64,000 bases of DNA from Actinomycetota bacterium (GTDB lineage Bacteria > Actinomycetota > Acidimicrobiia > Acidimicrobiales > Microtrichaceae). A program made the translations under genes and the position numbers. The notes under the pieces were generated by a model, which saw only the letters and a program-made list of their open reading frames with translations, made no database searches and had not been told where the DNA came from. The stretch covers positions 86,895-150,894 of the forward strand of contig JADJBW010000010.1 in the NCBI GenBank assembly GCA_016703525.1. The letters are read 5' to 3'. This document shows, piece by piece, positions 61,150 to 64,000 of the stretch (positions are counted from its first letter, which is position 1; every line of letters starts with the position of its first letter).

Positions 61150-62024
61150 CAGTGCACGATCTTGGAGAGGGGCAATTCGAGGATGTCGGACGCTCCGGCG
61201 TCGCGGAGCTCGGGAATCAAGATGTTGATCTCGCGCTTCGGCACGACCGTCTCGATCGCGTATCCGCCGCCGCGATACAGCTCGCTGACGGTCGGGGTCT
61301 TCATGGCCGGCAGACGATCGATGACGGCGTCGAGATCGGCGGCGGCCACGTTCAGCTTCACGAGCACCTTGCCGCGCGCCTCAAGCACCCCTTGCAGGAG
61401 GGTCATCACCTGCTCCATCGCATGCCGCTTGACGGGGTCGGCAGCGGCCTCGGGGTTCGCGACCAGCTCGGTGTAGCTCACCAGGATCGTGTCGATGATC
61501 TTGAGTCCAGCGGCCCGCAAGGCCCGCCCGGTCTCGGTGATGTCGACCACGCAGTCGACGATGTCGGGCACCTTCGCCTCGGTCGCGCCGTAGCTGAGTC
61601 GGATGTCGGCGTCGACACCGCGCTCGGCGAAGAACCGCGCGGTCAGCTCGGGGTACTCGCTCGACACCCGCACACCCGACGGCAGGTCGGCGACGGACTC
61701 GAACGGCGAATCACCCGGGACCGCGACGACGATCCGTACCGGGCTCGAGGTCGCCTTCGAGTACTGCAACTCGCCCATGCTCTCGACCGTCGACGACGTC
61801 TCCTCGACCCAGTCGCGGCCGCAGATCCCCAGATCGAAGAGGCCCTCGGCGACATAGGTCGGGATCTCCTGGGGGCGGAGGATCCGAACGCTGCCGATCC
61901 GCGGATCGTCGATCGTCGCCGAGTAGGTCACCGACGAAGACCGATGCACCGCCAGGTCCGCGTCGGCAAAGAGCTCCAGCGTGGCCTTCTCGAGCGATCC
62001 CTTGGGTAGCACCAGCTTCAACAT
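61149..62024 (-). CDS. hisG: ATP phosphoribosyltransferase (long form)
   Basis: 291 residues; first step of histidine synthesis. MLKLVLPKGSLEKATLELF start, GICGRDWVEE, and the PRPP-binding DCVVDITETGRALRAAGL are present. The C-terminal ACT-like regulatory domain (LVKLNVAAADLDAVIDRLPAMKTPTVSEL in parts) marks the long, histidine-inhibited form. TACGGT at 62038-62033 lies 8 nt before ATG 62024, suggesting a leaderless mRNA. Confidence 0.96.
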   Translation of the reverse strand: MLKLVLPKGSLEKATLELFADADLAVHRSSSVTYSATIDDPRIGSVRILRPQEIPTYVAEGLFDLGICGRDWVEETSSTVESMGELQYSKATSSPVRIVVAVPGDSPFESVADLPSGVRVSSEYPELTARFFAERGVDADIRLSYGATEAKVPDIVDCVVDITETGRALRAAGLKIIDTILVSYTELVANPEAAADPVKRHAMEQVMTLLQGVLEARGKVLVKLNVAAADLDAVIDRLPAMKTPTVSELYRGGGYAIETVVPKREINILIPELRDAGASDILELPLSKIVH

Positions 62025-62074
62025 GGTCCGCTACCGTAGCGCCGACCCCCGGCGGCCCCGCCAACGAGAACCGA

Positions 62075-62920
62075 ATGCGCCCCACCACGGCCGTGAACGA
62101 GATCACCGACCCGTCCGATCCACGCCTTGCGCCGTTCCGTCGGCTGAAGGACGCCGCATTTCGGCGCAGCGTCGAGGCACGAGGACCGTTCGGCGGCGGG
62201 ATGGTTGTGGCCGAAGGATGGCTCCCCGTCGAGCGGCTGTTCGGCTCGCGTCACGAACCCATCGCCGTGCTCACGTCGACCGGCCGCACCGAGCGCGCGC
62301 TCGATCTGCTCGCCGGAAGACCGGTCACGGTGTACTCCGCGTCACCCGACGTCATCACCGCCGTCGTCGGGTTCGACTTGCACCGCGGCATCGTCGCCGT
62401 GGCGCGCCGGGCACGCCCGCTCGTGGTCGACGACGTCATCGCTCCGGCCCGCCACGTGGTCGTGACCGAGGGCGTGAACGACGCCGAGAACCTCGGCTCG
62501 CTCATTCGCAGCGCCGCGGCGCTCGGAGCGCACGCGCTGCTCACCGACCCGACCACGTGCGACCCGCTGTCGCGGCGCTGCATCCGCGTGTCCACAGGAT
62601 GGGCGTTACGACTGCCGACCGCCGCCGCGCCATGGCCGGGGGCGATCACGACGTTGCGCGACCAAGGGTTTCGCGTGGTCGCGCTCACGCCCCGCCCCGA
62701 CGCCGTGCCGATCACCGAGCTCGACGCCGCCGTGGGGCAGCGCACGGCCGTGCTGGTCGGAGCGGAGGGCCCGGGGCTGAGCGACGCCGCACTCGACGCA
62801 GCGACCGACCGCGTGCGGATCCCGATGACGCACGGGGTCGATTCCCTGAACGTCGCGACCGCCGCCGCGATCGCCTTCCACCGGCTGTTCATCCCACAGG
62901 AGGGCCGCGGCGACCGCTGA
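62075..62920 (+). CDS. TrmH/SpoU family RNA methyltransferase
   Basis: 281 residues. An N-terminal substrate-binding region (FGGGMVVAEGWLPVERL) is followed by the SPOUT motifs: EGVNDAENLGSLIRSAAALG, LVGAEGPGLSD and IPMTHGVDSLNVATAAAIAF. It diverges from hisG by 50 bp. It is related in fold to the SpoU gene at 52254 but is a different protein. The target RNA is unknown. Confidence 0.9.
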   Translation: MRPTTAVNEITDPSDPRLAPFRRLKDAAFRRSVEARGPFGGGMVVAEGWLPVERLFGSRHEPIAVLTSTGRTERALDLLAGRPVTVYSASPDVITAVVGFDLHRGIVAVARRARPLVVDDVIAPARHVVVTEGVNDAENLGSLIRSAAALGAHALLTDPTTCDPLSRRCIRVSTGWALRLPTAAAPWPGAITTLRDQGFRVVALTPRPDAVPITELDAAVGQRTAVLVGAEGPGLSDAALDAATDRVRIPMTHGVDSLNVATAAAIAFHRLFIPQEGRGDR

Positions 62921-62972
62921 GTCTGCTCGCGGTTGATCACCGGCCGTTCGAGGTCCCCGGCTGATCGCTGAA

Positions 62973-64000
62973 CTACGCCTCGATCTCGTACGCGTCGTCG
63001 CCGCGGCCGAGCCTGCGGAACATGCCCGCAAGCTGCAGCGACGCCGCCGTTGCGAGCGGCGACGACGACGGGACGCGCTGGAGCCAGCGCTCGGCCGCGG
63101 CGAACCGCTCCACGTGCTCGAGCCGACCGGCGATCGCCAGGATCTCGGCGTGGATCTGCGAATCGAGGAGGACCCCGGCGAGAGCGCCGAGCCGGCCCTC
63201 GGCGGCCTCGTCGTCGAGTTCCATCGCATCGAGGCGCGCCATTCGCAGCTGTGCCAAGGGCGACTGCTCCGGGTCGTCGAACGCGACGGCACGTTCATAC
63301 GCCGCCCGGGCCGCGTACGGGTCGCCGACGATGTCGAGTTCGAGGTCGCCGAGCCGGAGGGCGGCGAATGCGCTGACCTCTGCCGAGTCTGCCTCGATCG
63401 CCCGTGTGTACCAGTTTCGGGCCACGGTGAAGCCACTGAGGGCGTGGCAGGTCGCCGCGAGGTTGAACATGGCTTTCGGCGCCCAGTCGTCGTGACCCGA
63501 CTCGACCGCCCGCCGATACCAGTCGCGGGCCACATCCACATTCCCCGCCTCGTCCTCCAAGACACCGAGGTTGACCATGGCGTTCGGCGCCCAGTCGTCG
63601 TGACCCGACTCGACCGCCCGCCGATACCAGTCGCGGGCCACATCCACATTCCCCGCCCCGTACTCCAAGACACCGAGGTTGACCATGGCGTCGCCTTCGG
63701 CGCCCAGTCGTCGTGACCCGACTCGACCGCCCGCCCCACCAGTCGCGGGGCCACATCCACATTCCCCGCCCGTCCTCCAAGACACCGAGGTTGACCATGG
63801 CGTTCGGCGCCCAGTCGTCGTGACCCGACTCGACCGCCCGCCCCCACCAGTCGCGGGCCACATCCACATTCCCCGCCCCGTACTCCAAGACACCGAGGTT
63901 GACCATGGCTTTCGGCGCCCAGTCGTCGTGACCCGACTCGACCGCCCGCCGATACCAGTCGCGGGCCACATCCACATTCCCCGCCTCGTCCTCCAAGACA
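62973..64000 (-). CDS. Sel1/TPR-repeat protein, 5' end beyond window, frameshift in one repeat
   Basis: The C-terminal part of a repeat protein. Five 108-bp (36-residue) repeats start at Met codons 63906, 63798, 63686, 63578 and 63470. Their form is MVNLGVLEDEAGNVDVARDW then YRRAVESGHDDWAPKA; the last repeat is diverged. A helical C-terminal region follows, ending GRGDDAYEIEA. The 63798 repeat is 112 bp long with several small indels, so frame is lost there and regained only by a different frame downstream. Repeats this similar are prone to misassembly. Such proteins act as interaction scaffolds. Confidence 0.75.
   Translation of the reverse strand, partial: SWRTRRGMWMWPATGIGGRSSRVTTTGRRKPWSTSVSWSTGRGMWMWPATGGGGRSSRVTTTGRRTPWSTSVSWRTGGECGCGPATGGAGGRVGSRRLGAEGDAMVNLGVLEYGAGNVDVARDWYRRAVESGHDDWAPNAMVNLGVLEDEAGNVDVARDWYRRAVESGHDDWAPKAMFNLAATCHALSGFTVARNWYTRAIEADSAEVSAFAALRLGDLELDIVGDPYAARAAYERAVAFDDPEQSPLAQLRMARLDAMELDDEAAEGRLGALAGVLLDSQIHAEILAIAGRLEHVERFAAAERWLQRVPSSSPLATAASLQLAGMFRRLGRGDDAYEIEA

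Noticed and set aside
60605..61228. Gly/Pro-rich ORFs through the G run
   Set aside because: They depend on homopolymers and have no codon or homology support.

Overview
This window is about 64 kb of high-GC, gene-dense bacterial chromosome. It most likely comes from an actinobacterium. The ordered block infC-rpmI-rplT-SpoU-pheS-pheT-argC-argJ-argB-argD-argF-argR-argG-argH, the PspC-type two-component set, the MoxR/DUF58/transglutaminase operon and the abundant acyl-CoA genes all fit. Acidimicrobiia is a reasonable guess, but I cannot prove it from sequence alone. I see no rRNA, tRNA, CRISPR array, prophage or insertion sequence.

Layout. 1-3.7 kb: the 5' part of a DEAD-box helicase, coupled to a two-subunit B12 acyl-CoA mutase whose substrate-site residues look like isobutyryl-CoA mutase, plus a crotonase. 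3.8-8.8 kb: two overlapping PPK2 polyphosphate kinases, a five-copy 48-bp hairpin repeat, alanine dehydrogenase, a divergent LysR regulator and an NYN-domain protein. 8.8-17.5 kb: patatin, Pit phosphate transporter with its DUF47 partner, acyl-CoA dehydrogenase, two small membrane proteins, and moxR-DUF58-transglutaminase. 17.5-24.3 kb: a methyltransferase, a zinc-type ABC importer with a Zur-like operator, an HD-domain protein, an endonuclease/phosphatase-fold protein and an acyl-CoA ligase. 24.5-34.3 kb: DinB-like protein plus Baeyer-Villiger monooxygenase, the PspC/histidine kinase/LuxR regulator set, and a divergent Gfo/Idh/MocA dehydrogenase and GH4 glycosidase pair. 34.3-54.5 kb: a long minus-strand block holding translation and arginine genes. 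It is broken by plus-strand genes in three places: rnz and a trypsin-like protease, a C45 acyltransferase-like gene, and a DUF5685 Cys-rich protein. 54.8-64 kb: a DUF1844-like protein, cytochrome P450 with a TetR regulator, an M3 oligopeptidase, a lipoprotein, hisG, a TrmH-like methyltransferase and a Sel1/TPR-repeat protein cut by the window edge.

How the genes work together. ArgR probably controls argC and argF through two matching palindromes (TGCAT-N4-ATGCA type) next to their promoters. A 7-1-7 palindrome sits on the start codon of the zinc-binding protein gene. A TetR-type palindrome lies upstream of the P450 that precedes a TetR gene. Several starts (argF, argC, znuA, hisG, pepF and possibly the Gfo/GH4 pair) have a -10 like hexamer 6 to 8 nt before the start codon, suggesting leaderless mRNAs. 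Operons are tightly packed, with many 4-nt stop/start overlaps.

Sequence quality. At least nine genes show small indels, mostly 1-2 nt deletions in GC-rich tracts. There is also a 26-base G run next to a truncated cold-shock-like gene. These look more like draft or metagenome assembly errors than natural gene decay, so every broken gene should be checked against reads. Short tandem repeats of 8, 17, 18, 48 and 108 bp are frequent, inside and between genes.
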